64,000 nucleotides of DNA from contig DLGE01000017.1 in NCBI GenBank assembly GCA_002482535.1, positions 1 to 64,000 on the forward strand. Direction: 5' to 3'. Shown here in pieces: positions 42,659-51,633 of the stretch; position 1 is the first letter of the stretch, and each line of letters opens with the position of its first letter. Under the pieces are notes generated by a model. It was not told the origin of the DNA. It saw only the letters and a program-made list of their open reading frames with translations, and did not search any database. Made by a program: the position numbers and the translations under genes. Source of the DNA: Peptococcaceae bacterium UBA7702 (lineage in GTDB: Bacteria; Bacillota; Dehalobacteriia; UBA7702).

Positions 42659-44461
42659 TTAAACGGTTGATTCGCATGTATTGACAGAGAATTCTTCAAT
42701 CTCATACATCGTATCGGGATCTATGATATCAGGATCCATGGTGTCCGTCTCCACGGTGTCGGCGCTGTCTTTTAAGCGCACTTTGCTGACAAGGTCGCGC
42801 AGCACTTGCCCTTGTCCGCTCAGTGCCTCGCTCGCGGCGGCACTTTCTTCCGCTGTGGCGCTGTTGGTTTCCACGACATTGGAAATCTCCTCGATGTTTC
42901 CCATAATCTGATTGGCGGCGTCGGTTTGCTGATTCGACGCGACGGCAATTTCATCGATCATGACGGGAATCACGCTGGCGCCGTTTACCACCGCGAGCAT
43001 GGCTTTGGCGGTTTCCTCTGCGATGGTGGCGCCGTGATCCACGGCTTCTTTGGTTTCTTCGATTAGGGTTGCCGTGCTTTTGGCCGCTTCCGCGGATTTT
43101 CCGGCGAGATTTCGGACTTCATCGGCAACCACCGCGAAGCCTTTTCCGGCTGATCCCGCTCTCGCCGCTTCCACCGCCGCATTCAACGCCAGAATATTGG
43201 TTTGAAAGGCGATGGCGTCAATGGTTTTGATGATTTTGCCGATTTCGTTGGATTTCTCCGTGATGTCGTTCATCGCTTGGCTCATCTTCTGCATTTGGAC
43301 GTTGCTGTCATCCAGTGCCGTAAAGGCACCTTTTACCTGTTGCTTGACACCGGAGGCGTTGGACGCGTTATGTCTGATGTCTTCGGTAATTTTATTGACG
43401 GCGGCAGACAGTTTTTCAATACTGCCGGCTTGTTCCGATGTACCTTGGGCTAAGGCCTGAGCGCCGCTGGAGACCTGTTGGGCACCGCTGGCCACCTGCT
43501 GGGAAGCTTGATTGATTTGGGAGAAGCTATCGGAAAGCGTTTCAGTGATCTGCTCTAAGGAGACAGCCAAAGACTGGAAGTCGCCGATATATTGTTCCGC
43601 ATTTTTACGGCTAAGGGTGAAATTCCCACTGCCGACTTCGTTCAGTACATAAGAAAGGTCGTCGATGATGTTGTTGATGGTGGTGACGATGGTTTTGGTG
43701 GATTCCGCCAACAAGCCGGTTTCATCCTTTGCTTTCAAAGTGGGTACTTCCGCTTTTAAATCCCCCTTGGCCAGCAGATTCAGTCTGTTGACGCATACTT
43801 TGATGGAGCTGGATAGCCGCCTTGATATGGCCAATCCTAAAACAATCGAGATTATAAAGGCAAAGATTAATACACCTGTGAGGACGATGGTGGTTTTGTT
43901 TTGATAGGATTCCAAATAAGCAGATGTCTGTTGGCCTTCGGTTTTTTTCGTTTCTATGATTTGGGTGAGGCCGTCATATACGATTTGATACGGGGGATCC
44001 AATTCATTTATGAGCCGGTCTTGCAACACCACGATGACTTCCGGATCCAAGGTGGCCCCCGCTTCAATCAGTTCATCGGCCTTTTCCCGATAAACTTGAT
44101 AAGCGTTGATCACTTCCTGATAAGCTTGTTTTTCCTCTTCGGTTTGTAGGTCTTCCTCAACAAGAGCAAAATAAGCGTCCAAATCTTCAATGGTTTCCGC
44201 AATGTAGCCCTTCACCGTTGCCTTGTTTTCCGCGTTCATGTAACTGACGCTGTCATGGATTTCATCATCAAGTTCAACAAAGGCGGCTAAGGCCCTGCCG
44301 ATATCTCCCTGGGCGAAACCATAATTCACCATGGCGTCGTCATATTGGCGGATGATTTTTTGGGTAATCGCCATCGATAAAATACTTGAGATACTGGTGA
44401 TGATCGCGACTGTTATGAAAACAAGGATCAGCTTTTGGCCTATTTTAAGATTGTTTAACAT
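42659..44461 (-). CDS. Methyl-accepting chemotaxis protein
   Basis: 600 residues. First membrane helix about 9-31, an extracellular four-helix-bundle (4HB_MCP-like) sensor to about 190, a second helix about 193-215, HAMP, then a long signalling domain with the conserved hairpin tip (IDAIAFQTNILALNAAVEAA, GSAGKGFAVVADEVRNLAG). The C-terminus is acidic and lacks a CheR-tethering pentapeptide. The ligand is unknown. It follows a cheW gene, so receptor and coupling protein are probably made together. Confidence 0.93.
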   Translation of the reverse strand: MLNNLKIGQKLILVFITVAIITSISSILSMAITQKIIRQYDDAMVNYGFAQGDIGRALAAFVELDDEIHDSVSYMNAENKATVKGYIAETIEDLDAYFALVEEDLQTEEEKQAYQEVINAYQVYREKADELIEAGATLDPEVIVVLQDRLINELDPPYQIVYDGLTQIIETKKTEGQQTSAYLESYQNKTTIVLTGVLIFAFIISIVLGLAISRRLSSSIKVCVNRLNLLAKGDLKAEVPTLKAKDETGLLAESTKTIVTTINNIIDDLSYVLNEVGSGNFTLSRKNAEQYIGDFQSLAVSLEQITETLSDSFSQINQASQQVASGAQQVSSGAQALAQGTSEQAGSIEKLSAAVNKITEDIRHNASNASGVKQQVKGAFTALDDSNVQMQKMSQAMNDITEKSNEIGKIIKTIDAIAFQTNILALNAAVEAARAGSAGKGFAVVADEVRNLAGKSAEAAKSTATLIEETKEAVDHGATIAEETAKAMLAVVNGASVIPVMIDEIAVASNQQTDAANQIMGNIEEISNVVETNSATAEESAAASEALSGQGQVLRDLVSKVRLKDSADTVETDTMDPDIIDPDTMYEIEEFSVNTCESTV

Positions 44462-44489
44462 CAAACCACCTCATTCGTCATACACATGC

Positions 44490-45026
44490 TCAACTTTGGG
44501 GCAGATTCGCTAAGGTATCAATCTCTTCTTCGGCCAATAGTTTTGCCGTATTGATCAGTAACACGATCTTATTCTGGAGTTTTACCACGCCGGTCAGATA
44601 ATTGTTTGTTGTATCGCCGATGATTTTTGGCGGCGAGGAGATTTTATCATCTGAAATGTTCGTGACAGCGTCCACAGAATCGACGACGAAACCGATTAAG
44701 GTCTCATGAATATTTGCCACGATGATGCATGTCCTTTCGGTATAGGACGCTTCCTCTTTTTGCAGACGGATTCTTACATCAACAATGGGGATAATGCTCC
44801 CGCGTAAATTGATGACGCCTTTGACATAATGGGGGGAATTGGGGATGGATGTGATTTCTTGTATCCCCACAATTTGTACAACGTCTGCAATGGGCACACC
44901 AAAAAGTTGGCTGTCCGTCCAGAAGGTAAGGTATTTACCGTCCATTTCCGTGGCCAAACCGGCCTCTTTCAATTGCTCGGAGAGTTCTTCCGGCACTGGG
45001 ATATTCCCATCAAGATTATTTTGCAT
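44490..45026 (-). CDS. cheW: Chemotaxis coupling protein CheW (copy 1)
   Basis: 178 residues. CheW links receptors to CheA. The conserved core reads LFGVPIADVVQIVGIQEITS, YVKGVINLRGSIIPIVDVR and GFVVDSVDAVTNI. The start at 45026 (MQNNLDGN) follows AAAGGAAG. A longer start at 45050 lacks a site. It is immediately upstream of the MCP gene. A second CheW is encoded at 49.2 kb. Confidence 0.93.
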   Translation of the reverse strand: MQNNLDGNIPVPEELSEQLKEAGLATEMDGKYLTFWTDSQLFGVPIADVVQIVGIQEITSIPNSPHYVKGVINLRGSIIPIVDVRIRLQKEEASYTERTCIIVANIHETLIGFVVDSVDAVTNISDDKISSPPKIIGDTTNNYLTGVVKLQNKIVLLINTAKLLAEEEIDTLANLPQS

Positions 45027-45107
45027 TTCTTTCTTCCTTTCTCTCTGCATGGTTCTATATTGGTATTTGTGCTGACAAATATGGAACTGTTTTAACCCGT
45101 CTGTTTT

Positions 45108-45536
45108 TTATAGGTTCTTTCTTTTTGTCCCTTTGAGCTGCTTTTTTAAATCGTCCCGTTGGCGCTTTAAGTTGGCGTTGGCAACGCGGTTGAGGTCGGC
45201 GATTTTCAGACAGAGTTCGTGACTTTTGCTGACCAAGGCGCAGATGAATTTTTCCCCTTCATCCCTGGCGGCATCATCATTGTCCCGTAGCATCGTCTGC
45301 CAGTGAAGCCGTTGGGTCTCGGGGAGATAACCCAATTCCCGGCCAATCAGGGCATTGCACTTATCAATGCGATCCATCAGGATTTTCCGCTTGGCCAGTA
45401 AATCATCAAGAATGACCTGATCCTGCCTTGTTTGTACCTCGATCTTTTTGCTAATATTCAGCATATCCGTAAATAAAGTCACTTTTTGTTCTAAACAGGT
45501 TGTAACCAGTTGGGGATCGAATTCTTCTGTTTTCAT
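45108..45536 (-). CDS. FlgN/FliT-like flagellar chaperone candidate
   Basis: 142 residues, almost wholly helical and charged. The central LLAKRKILMDRIDKCNALIG and the basic tail NLKRQRDDLKKQLKGTKRKN fit the FlgN/FliT export-chaperone fold, but no signature is decisive. Its position right after fliS in a flagellar operon is where fliT is often found. FliT binds FliD and FlgN binds hook-junction proteins. Confidence 0.45.
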   Translation of the reverse strand: MKTEEFDPQLVTTCLEQKVTLFTDMLNISKKIEVQTRQDQVILDDLLAKRKILMDRIDKCNALIGRELGYLPETQRLHWQTMLRDNDDAARDEGEKFICALVSKSHELCLKIADLNRVANANLKRQRDDLKKQLKGTKRKNL

Positions 45537-45579
45537 CCTTCTTATCCTATTTCCGAAAATCGTGAAAGCAAAGTCTTTG

Positions 45580-45954
45580 TTATTTGATATGGGTTAAGCG
45601 GTTGGCCTCTACCCAGGTTTGCCTCATATCCTCAATCAAAGGGGTGATTTCTTCCAGAATTTTGGGGTCCTGCTTTATTTCAGCAGAGATGATTTTTTCA
45701 TTGAAAAAAGAATACATTTGGTAAAGTTCTTGGGACAAGGGATATTGCCGGTCTAAAATGTTGATGAGGTAATGGATGATCTCCTTTGCTTTTTGCGTGC
45801 ATTTTTCGGAGATTGCGTAATTCTTCTCTTCCAACATGGTACAGGCAATCTTTAAATTCTTAATGACTTCGTCAAAAAGCAGAATCAACAATTCGCCGTT
45901 GGTCATGGAATTTATGGTTTGCGTTTTGTACTGTTCCACTGCTGAATATGACAT
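45580..45954 (-). CDS. fliS: Flagellar export chaperone FliS
   Basis: 124 residues. FliS binds flagellin and keeps it unfolded until export. The start MSYSAVEQYKTQTINSMTNG followed by ELLILLFDEVIKNLKIA is characteristic. It is downstream of fliD by about 30 bases, the standard fliD-fliS order. A TTG three codons upstream is an alternative start. Confidence 0.92.
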   Translation of the reverse strand: MSYSAVEQYKTQTINSMTNGELLILLFDEVIKNLKIACTMLEEKNYAISEKCTQKAKEIIHYLINILDRQYPLSQELYQMYSFFNEKIISAEIKQDPKILEEITPLIEDMRQTWVEANRLTHIK

Positions 45955-45985
45955 ATCGTTCAACTTCTTTCTTGTTGATCTTATA

Positions 45986-48865
45986 TTACGAATCGCTGTT
46001 ATTGGAGAAGAGACTCGTCAGCCAGGAGCTTTGGGCGTTCATGGTACTGAGGTACTGCTCCAGCAGCGAGAATTTTGACCAATAACGATCCTCTTCCGCT
46101 TCCAGGCGATCCCGCAGGGTGCTCAAGCGGTTCGACATATCGGAAATGCTTTTGGACAGAGTGCTTTGGTCCGTCGTAAGGCTATTGGCTTTCCCCGCAA
46201 TTTGGATCAATAAGCCATCTCCTTTTTCATTGCCCATGACTGCGTCATTCAAAACGGTTTTCAGGCGGTAGGAGATGCCCGTATCCGTGGTGGTAAACAT
46301 GGAAATCACCTTTTCTGAATTTTCCGCCAGCGCGGCTTTGAGCTTACTTTCATCAATAACCAACTTTCCGCCGTTATCCCAGGAATATGCTTCGGTGGAG
46401 ATACCGATTTTATAGAGGGCGTCGGTGGTGCCGTCGACAACATTTGTCATTGCTTTACGTAAATTATTGAGAATGGAGGAGAGAGCGGTATCGTTGCGCA
46501 ATAGGCCCGTTTTGGCTTTTTCTTCCCAGGCTTCAATTTCTTTGTCGCTCATTTCCTTCTTTTCATCATCGGTTAAAGGCAAATACACCTCGGTGTCGGT
46601 GGCGCTTTCTTTGCCGTATTTTGTCTCCGTTAATTTCCCATAAATCGTGCTTACAATATCGTTATAGGCGGTAATGAAGTCGCTGATTTTTTGGTATAAA
46701 TCATCGGTGTTGCTGGAGACGGTAAAGGAGATATTTTCTTCGGTATCGACGGTATTGCCCGCTTCGTCTATGGTATTGTCCGCCTTGCCGAGGATTTCGT
46801 AGGATAAGCCGTCAACGGTGAAGCTGTTCTGGCTTCTCGTGATATCGGTATAGGTTTTGCCGCCGTCAAAACTCATACTTAACATTAAATCGGTTCCGTT
46901 GGTGACGGTGTAGTTGGCGGTTGTGTCATCCTCCGTTGTCGAGGGGTCGTTGGCGTTCCCGAAGAGCACCTTGGACAAATTACCGCTGACATCCGCAATT
47001 TCAATGGTATTTTGGGCTCCTGTGGTTTTGGAGACCGCATTGAATGAATTGGTGATGGAGGAGTAGGAAATGGTGATATTTGCCGAAGCGTCGTTGTTTA
47101 TTTTGTTCATCACGTCATTCAGCGTGGCACTGCTGGAAAAAGTAAAGTTTGTGCCGTTGACGCTGATTTGATATTCCGCGTCATCCCCCGGGGAGGGCGT
47201 TAATTTTGTCATAAACTCATTTTGCAGCTGTTTTAGGGTTTTGCCGAATTCCACGCGGTTGGATTCGCCGCTGGCAATATGTAAGGCGGCATTTTCCCCT
47301 AAAATACCGCTGGCGGAAGCATTGGTAATCGAAAACAGCGAACTTTCATCAGCCGTTTGAAAGATTAGCTGATTGCTACCGTCGTCAGAGAGGGATACCG
47401 CAACGCGGCCGCTGCCATAGGCTTTATCCAGTTTTTGTTGAACATAGTTGACCAGGCCGTCGTTATTGCCGGTACCTGCCAAAGTCCCATAGGTTTCTTT
47501 GTCGCTTTCCAGGAATTCGATGGTTTTGGAAACACCGTTCAAATTCACCGTTATAGAAGAACCCGATAAGGATTTTGCCAAGCTGTTATCCTTTTGCAGA
47601 AGCAGTGTTTCCGCCACCATATCATTGCCGGTAAGGGATTCCCCGGCGGTTGCTTGGGCGTTGACGGTGAGGCCCAGCCCGGACAGAAGTTCTGTGCTGC
47701 CCCCGGTGACCTTGATGGTCGCGTTGCCGCTTTCCGCGTTTTGAGCTGTTAGTGTTAATTTGTAGCCCGTATCGTCATAGGCGATTTCCGCCTTCAGCAA
47801 GTCGTCGCCGACGTCGTCGGCGTCTGCACCGTTAAGCTGGTCATTCTTTTTGATTGCCGCACTTAGCGCCTGTTGCAGCTGTTCTGCCTGGGCTGCTTTG
47901 GCGTCGGCGGTGAATGTGCCGGAGGCGTCCCGGGTTAGCGCGGCGCCGGTAAAACGGAATTCCGCATCGAGGATTACGGTTTGGCTGCTGCCGTTGATTT
48001 CCAGATTGAGGGCGGCGCCGGCCATCTGATTTGTTTCAAAGAAACCATTGGCCCTGACTGCGTCGGTTCCGCTGATCGTCGTATAAACGGGTTTATTCCC
48101 CGTGCCGTCGTCGGCAGGGCTCGAATACAGGCCTAAGCTGGATAAGAGATTGATGCTGCCGCTTTCCAAACGCAGATCGTTGGTTCGCGCGGACTCCTCA
48201 CCGATTTGATTCAGCTCGATTTTGTTGTCGGCATTGATTGAAAACTCTAATTTTCCCTTGAGATCGGCATTTGCCGCGATACTGCTGTTCAGCGCATCAA
48301 TCACCACCTGGGTATTGGCTGCGTCGCTGCGATTGCTGTTGAGATAAAAATCTTTCGCCAGGGAAAGGCTATAGGTTTTACCGCCGTAACCAATGGACAG
48401 GGCATTCCCGGCCAGGGCCGTGTCTTTCCAGGTTTCAGAGATGGAGCCCGACTGGATCAATTCATTGGAAACCTGGTGATTCGACGTAAACGAAGCTTTG
48501 CTGGCCAATTGGGAGATGTTCTTGATTTTTACGCTTTCCGTGTTGGTGGAAGTTCCCGTCACTTTAACGTAAGAAGAGGAACTGTTTATGGTGGACGTGT
48601 TAAAGAATTTGGAACTTAAAATATTGGTACTTGCGTTGGAATATGAAAAATACTTATTGTTAAAGTCGGTTAATTTCGTTGAAATTCCCCGGTAGGCATC
48701 TCTTTTCCAAATAGCGATCTGCTGTTTTTGTAGCTGGGTTGTGATTTTTTGCCTTGTTACGGCAGTCATCTGCTCAATCAACTCTTCCGTATCCAAACCG
48801 GATACAAGCCCACTGAGCCCTTTTCTTGATGATAATGTGGAATATGAACTGACATTTATGTTCAC
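45986..48865 (-). CDS. fliD: Flagellar hook-associated protein FliD (filament cap), enlarged
   Basis: 959 residues, well above the usual 450-700. FliD caps the filament and folds flagellin. The N-terminal GLVSGLDTEELIEQMTAV and KQQIAIWKRDAYRGISTKL, and the C-terminal segment with ITAYNDIVSTIYGKL and LRDRLEAEEDRYWSKFSLLE, are the conserved coiled-coil parts. The extra length is in the middle, with FlgD/flagellin-like Ser/Thr/Asn/Gly-rich repeats that would be surface exposed. The GTG start follows GGAGGTG. A sigma-28 promoter lies upstream. Confidence 0.93.
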   Translation of the reverse strand: MNINVSSYSTLSSRKGLSGLVSGLDTEELIEQMTAVTRQKITTQLQKQQIAIWKRDAYRGISTKLTDFNNKYFSYSNASTNILSSKFFNTSTINSSSSYVKVTGTSTNTESVKIKNISQLASKASFTSNHQVSNELIQSGSISETWKDTALAGNALSIGYGGKTYSLSLAKDFYLNSNRSDAANTQVVIDALNSSIAANADLKGKLEFSINADNKIELNQIGEESARTNDLRLESGSINLLSSLGLYSSPADDGTGNKPVYTTISGTDAVRANGFFETNQMAGAALNLEINGSSQTVILDAEFRFTGAALTRDASGTFTADAKAAQAEQLQQALSAAIKKNDQLNGADADDVGDDLLKAEIAYDDTGYKLTLTAQNAESGNATIKVTGGSTELLSGLGLTVNAQATAGESLTGNDMVAETLLLQKDNSLAKSLSGSSITVNLNGVSKTIEFLESDKETYGTLAGTGNNDGLVNYVQQKLDKAYGSGRVAVSLSDDGSNQLIFQTADESSLFSITNASASGILGENAALHIASGESNRVEFGKTLKQLQNEFMTKLTPSPGDDAEYQISVNGTNFTFSSSATLNDVMNKINNDASANITISYSSITNSFNAVSKTTGAQNTIEIADVSGNLSKVLFGNANDPSTTEDDTTANYTVTNGTDLMLSMSFDGGKTYTDITRSQNSFTVDGLSYEILGKADNTIDEAGNTVDTEENISFTVSSNTDDLYQKISDFITAYNDIVSTIYGKLTETKYGKESATDTEVYLPLTDDEKKEMSDKEIEAWEEKAKTGLLRNDTALSSILNNLRKAMTNVVDGTTDALYKIGISTEAYSWDNGGKLVIDESKLKAALAENSEKVISMFTTTDTGISYRLKTVLNDAVMGNEKGDGLLIQIAGKANSLTTDQSTLSKSISDMSNRLSTLRDRLEAEEDRYWSKFSLLEQYLSTMNAQSSWLTSLFSNNSDS

Positions 48866-48912
48866 AAAAACACCTCCAGGCGGGATTTTGCTAAAAACGG
48901 TTTATACTAATC

Positions 48913-48940
48913 ATATCGGATAAAAATAGCAATAAATTTA
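48913..48940 (-). promoter_or_regulatory. Sigma-28 (sigma-D) type promoter for fliD
   Basis: On the minus strand TAAA (48937-48940) and TCCGATAT (48913-48920) are separated by 16 bases, matching the flagellar sigma consensus TAAA-N15/16-GCCGATAT with one change. It directs fliD-fliS and probably the genes beyond. Confidence 0.75.
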
Positions 48941-48969
48941 TTAAGCAGAAATTTAAGTGATGAAATGTT

Positions 48970-49145
48970 ATATATCAAAAATAGACGTCTTTATGAGGGA
49001 GATCTCGCATAAAGACGTTTATGGTCAGGTCGTCGCCATAGTCTGGTACGCGGCGGACCCTCTGCCCCACGACAGCACACTTAACCTTAGGAAATTGATC
49101 GCATTTGCCCGAAAAGGTTAAGCCTTTCTCGGCAGCCTGACTTTC
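48970..49145 (-). ncRNA. Structured non-coding RNA, copy 2 (family not identified)
   Basis: Second copy of the RNA found at 20-203. The outer helix pairs GTCAGG (plus 49136-49141) with CCTGAC (49024-49029). A terminator stem with arms at 48984-48994 and 49008-49018 and a TATTTTTGATAT tail follows. It shares AGAAAGGCTTA, the CAGAGG...CGCCG hairpin and GACxxCCTGA at the 3' side with copy 1. It also has a long inner pairing, GGCTTAACCTT with AAGGTTAAG, that differs from copy 1. It lies between a cheW gene and the fliD promoter. Because fliD has its own promoter after the terminator, this is more likely a separate RNA than a fliD riboswitch, though control by readthrough is not excluded. Confidence 0.65.
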
Positions 49146-49188
49146 TATAGGCTAAATTCCTCTGTGTGCACTTTCTCTACCTGCATCA

Positions 49189-49707
49189 TTATGCGTTTGC
49201 GCTTTCCAGAAAATCATCTAAAATAATCTTTGCCACATCCATGATAAAGGTGATTTCCTCATTGATTTTTGTAATTCCGGTAATGTATTCGGCAAAGGAA
49301 TCCGTTGCTTTCGGCGGATCGCTGATCTGATCCTCGGCGATGTTGGTGACGTCGCTGACTCTGTCCACAATATAACCGACGGTGCACTCTTCTGTTTCAG
49401 TTATGATGAAGCAGGTGTGCTGATCGAAGGGGCGTGACGGGAGATGAAATTTGATTCTGAGATCAATCAGCGGCACGATTTTACCACGGATATTGGTTAC
49501 TCCTTTGACAAAATCCGGAAGATTCGGGATATAGGTGATTTCCTGCAAGGTGATGATTTCCACAATTTGTTTGCTGGGGATGGCGAAAAGATGATGATCG
49601 ATATAAAAGGTCAAAAACGTTGCCGTGGTTTCCGTCTCCGTCAGCTTGTTTTCTATTTCTTCCTCGTTTGTGTTCTGCTGATTTTGTTCCAATGATTCTT
49701 GCGGCAT
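49189..49707 (-). CDS. cheW: Chemotaxis coupling protein CheW (copy 2)
   Basis: 172 residues. An acidic N-terminal extension (about 25 residues, rich in Glu, Gln and Asn) precedes a CheW domain with LFAIPSKQIVEIITLQEITY, FVKGVTNIRGKIVPLIDLR and GYIVDRVSDVTNI. It diverges from copy 1 mainly at the N-terminus. GGAGG precedes the ATG. It is probably in the same transcript as the FliK-like and FlhB-like genes upstream. Confidence 0.93.
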   Translation of the reverse strand: MPQESLEQNQQNTNEEEIENKLTETETTATFLTFYIDHHLFAIPSKQIVEIITLQEITYIPNLPDFVKGVTNIRGKIVPLIDLRIKFHLPSRPFDQHTCFIITETEECTVGYIVDRVSDVTNIAEDQISDPPKATDSFAEYITGITKINEEITFIMDVAKIILDDFLESANA

Positions 49708-49739
49708 GATGTTTCCTCCAAAAATATTATTTTGCGTCC

Positions 49740-50024
49740 TTACTCTCCCCTCGGTTCGGCCTGGGCTTCGGGTAAATAGTTCAAAAAGAGCAGATAAATA
49801 TCGACGATGGCCTGATACAACTCTTCGGGAATCTCTGTGCCGGATTTGAGCTGCGACAATAAAGTGGCGAGGGAATTATCCTGATAGATCGGGACATTGT
49901 TGGTCTGCGCCGTCTCGATGATTTTTTCGGCAATGTATCCTGCTCCCGACGCCACCACAACCGGGGCGCTGTCGTCGGCGTCATATTTTAAAGCCGCCGC
50001 CCGATAGTGACTATATTGTGACAT
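49740..50024 (-). CDS. FlhB C-terminal-domain-like protein (YlqH type)
   Basis: 94 residues. It matches the soluble C-terminal domain of FlhB/YscU export-gate proteins without the membrane part (AAALKYDADDSAPVVVASG, GYIAEKIIETAQTNNVPIY). The usual NPTH autocleavage motif is not present. In Bacillus the equivalent YlqH follows YlqG, the same arrangement as here. It may modulate substrate switching, but its function is not settled. It overlaps the upstream gene by 14 bases. Confidence 0.82.
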   Translation of the reverse strand: MSQYSHYRAAALKYDADDSAPVVVASGAGYIAEKIIETAQTNNVPIYQDNSLATLLSQLKSGTEIPEELYQAIVDIYLLFLNYLPEAQAEPRGE

Positions 50025-51426
50025 CTACCTCACGCTTCCTTTCGTAAACCTTCTTCATTAAGATCTCGGCAAATGGAGATAAATCAGAGGTGGTGTTGAT
50101 GCTTTCCGCTAAGAAACCGTTTTCCGCGAAAATCTTTGTAATATCCCGGCGAATGGTATAATCATCGTTCTTGAGCTGATCCGGGTAATTTAATTTGCAG
50201 TTTACTTTATGATCGTCCCAGGCGATGGCCATTTTGAAATGGCCAAGGCCCTCGATATCAAAGGCAAGATAGAGGTTGACCGGTTTTTTATGGCTTTCTG
50301 TGGATTTGCCGTTTTCCCTTTCCTCCTGTTTTTCGATCCAAATTTCCGAAAAAAGAAAGGCTCCGTTGTATTGGATGGGGAGGAACAAATGGGTGAAGGG
50401 CATGTAGACACTGTTGTTCAGTAAAATGGTATTCACCGTATCGATTAGCATGGTCTGCCTGGTGGAGGACGTGTTTTCCTGATTGGAGGCGAACAGCGCC
50501 TTGATCAGGGCATCAAGAAAATCGTTTTTCAGCTGCTGCGGTTGATCGATGCTTTCCATAAATAATAACCGAAGGCGGGTGAGTTCCGTGGCGGAAATAT
50601 TGGTTTTATATTGACAATAGCCCATCAATTCTTCGAAGCGGCTGATGAGTTCTTCCGGGGAGCCGACATTTAAGCGGGAAACGTTATGCATCAGTAAGGA
50701 TACTTTACCCCTAATTTCCCCGAAGTCATTGAAAGCGGAGATGTATTTCCCCAGCAGCGGTAAAATCTTTTCTTTCAGTAAAAACAGGCTGGATTTGATC
50801 GCCTCTTGATCCGTAACCGTGGGTAAAAAGCTCATTTGCTGTTCCAGTTCCTGACGGTAAGATTGGGGAATATAGGCCATGATTTCCTTTAATTGGGCAA
50901 AGATTGCGGACATCGTTTCATTGGCCGAAGTAAAGCCGTCGTAAGATTTGATGAATTGTCCCAAATGATCCCTTAATTCTGGCGATCCATTGGCTTTCAT
51001 CAAATGACGGAATATTTGGAACAGTTCCCCAGAGAATTTTGTGCTATGCTTTTGCTGAAATACCAGATTATCAATGATTTCCTGCTTGCTCATTTTGGTG
51101 CTGTTGGCCAATTGTGTGAGCAGCGCGTTCAGCGGCGACGCGGTATTGGCCGCATTCTGATGGGTCATGGTGCTTAACAGCAGCTTTTGCAAGGTTTGGG
51201 CAAGCCCGGGGGTTTGCTGCAACTGTGATGTGAATTTCTGAAAAACCGAACGATTATCCCAGGTCAGATCGAGTGAGTTTTTTTGCCCGCTTTGATCGTT
51301 CTGATTCCGTGTCGTAACCTTCGCCGGATCCGTAGGGATCACAGCGGGGGTTTCTTTGTTGGGTACGACTTTGCCGATATTGTCGCTGGCCGGGATCGGA
51401 GTTGTTATCCTCAAATTATCCAACAT
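50011..51426 (-). CDS. YlqG/FliK-like flagellar protein candidate
   Basis: 471 residues. The N-terminal third is Gln/Thr/Asn/Pro-rich and probably disordered. The rest is helical with a folded C-terminal part (YLAFDIEGLGHFKMAIAW, VNCKLNYPDQLKNDDYTIRR) resembling the C-terminal domain of hook-length control proteins. Together with the downstream YlqH-like gene this reproduces the ylqG-ylqH pair. No membrane segments. Start ATG at 51426. Confidence 0.5.
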   Translation of the reverse strand: MLDNLRITTPIPASDNIGKVVPNKETPAVIPTDPAKVTTRNQNDQSGQKNSLDLTWDNRSVFQKFTSQLQQTPGLAQTLQKLLLSTMTHQNAANTASPLNALLTQLANSTKMSKQEIIDNLVFQQKHSTKFSGELFQIFRHLMKANGSPELRDHLGQFIKSYDGFTSANETMSAIFAQLKEIMAYIPQSYRQELEQQMSFLPTVTDQEAIKSSLFLLKEKILPLLGKYISAFNDFGEIRGKVSLLMHNVSRLNVGSPEELISRFEELMGYCQYKTNISATELTRLRLLFMESIDQPQQLKNDFLDALIKALFASNQENTSSTRQTMLIDTVNTILLNNSVYMPFTHLFLPIQYNGAFLFSEIWIEKQEERENGKSTESHKKPVNLYLAFDIEGLGHFKMAIAWDDHKVNCKLNYPDQLKNDDYTIRRDITKIFAENGFLAESINTTSDLSPFAEILMKKVYERKREVDVTI

Positions 51427-51473
51427 GGTGGAAATCCTTTCTGTTTCGGTTTGTTATCGAACCTATTGATCTA

Positions 51474-51502
51474 ATCATAACTTTTATAGAAAGAATAATC
51501 AA
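51474..51502 (-). promoter_or_regulatory. Possible sigma-A promoter for the FliK-like operon
   Basis: On the minus strand TTGATT (51497-51502) and TATGAT (51474-51479) are 17 bases apart, about 50 bases upstream of the FliK-like start. Confidence 0.5.
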
Positions 51503-51529
51503 GTTTTGAAATTGTATCCCATGGTGAAG

Positions 51530-51557
51530 TAAATATCTCAGTTTTTTTTCCCGATAT
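51530..51557 (+). promoter_or_regulatory. Sigma-28 (sigma-D) type promoter for cheA-cheR-cheB
   Basis: TAAA (51530-51533) and CCCGATAT (51550-51557) are separated by 16 bases, the same spacing as at fliD. It lies about 75 bases ahead of the cheA start. Confidence 0.75.
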
Positions 51558-51633
51558 GATTAATAGTATTTACACATAATGTTGCAGTTACTGATCATCA
51601 CCATAAAAATTTATGCAGGTAAGGTAAAAGTGT

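Noticed and set aside
48970..49145. Cyclic-di-GMP riboswitch controlling fliD
   Set aside because: Position is suggestive, but the conserved core sequences of class I and class II c-di-GMP riboswitches are not present on either strand.
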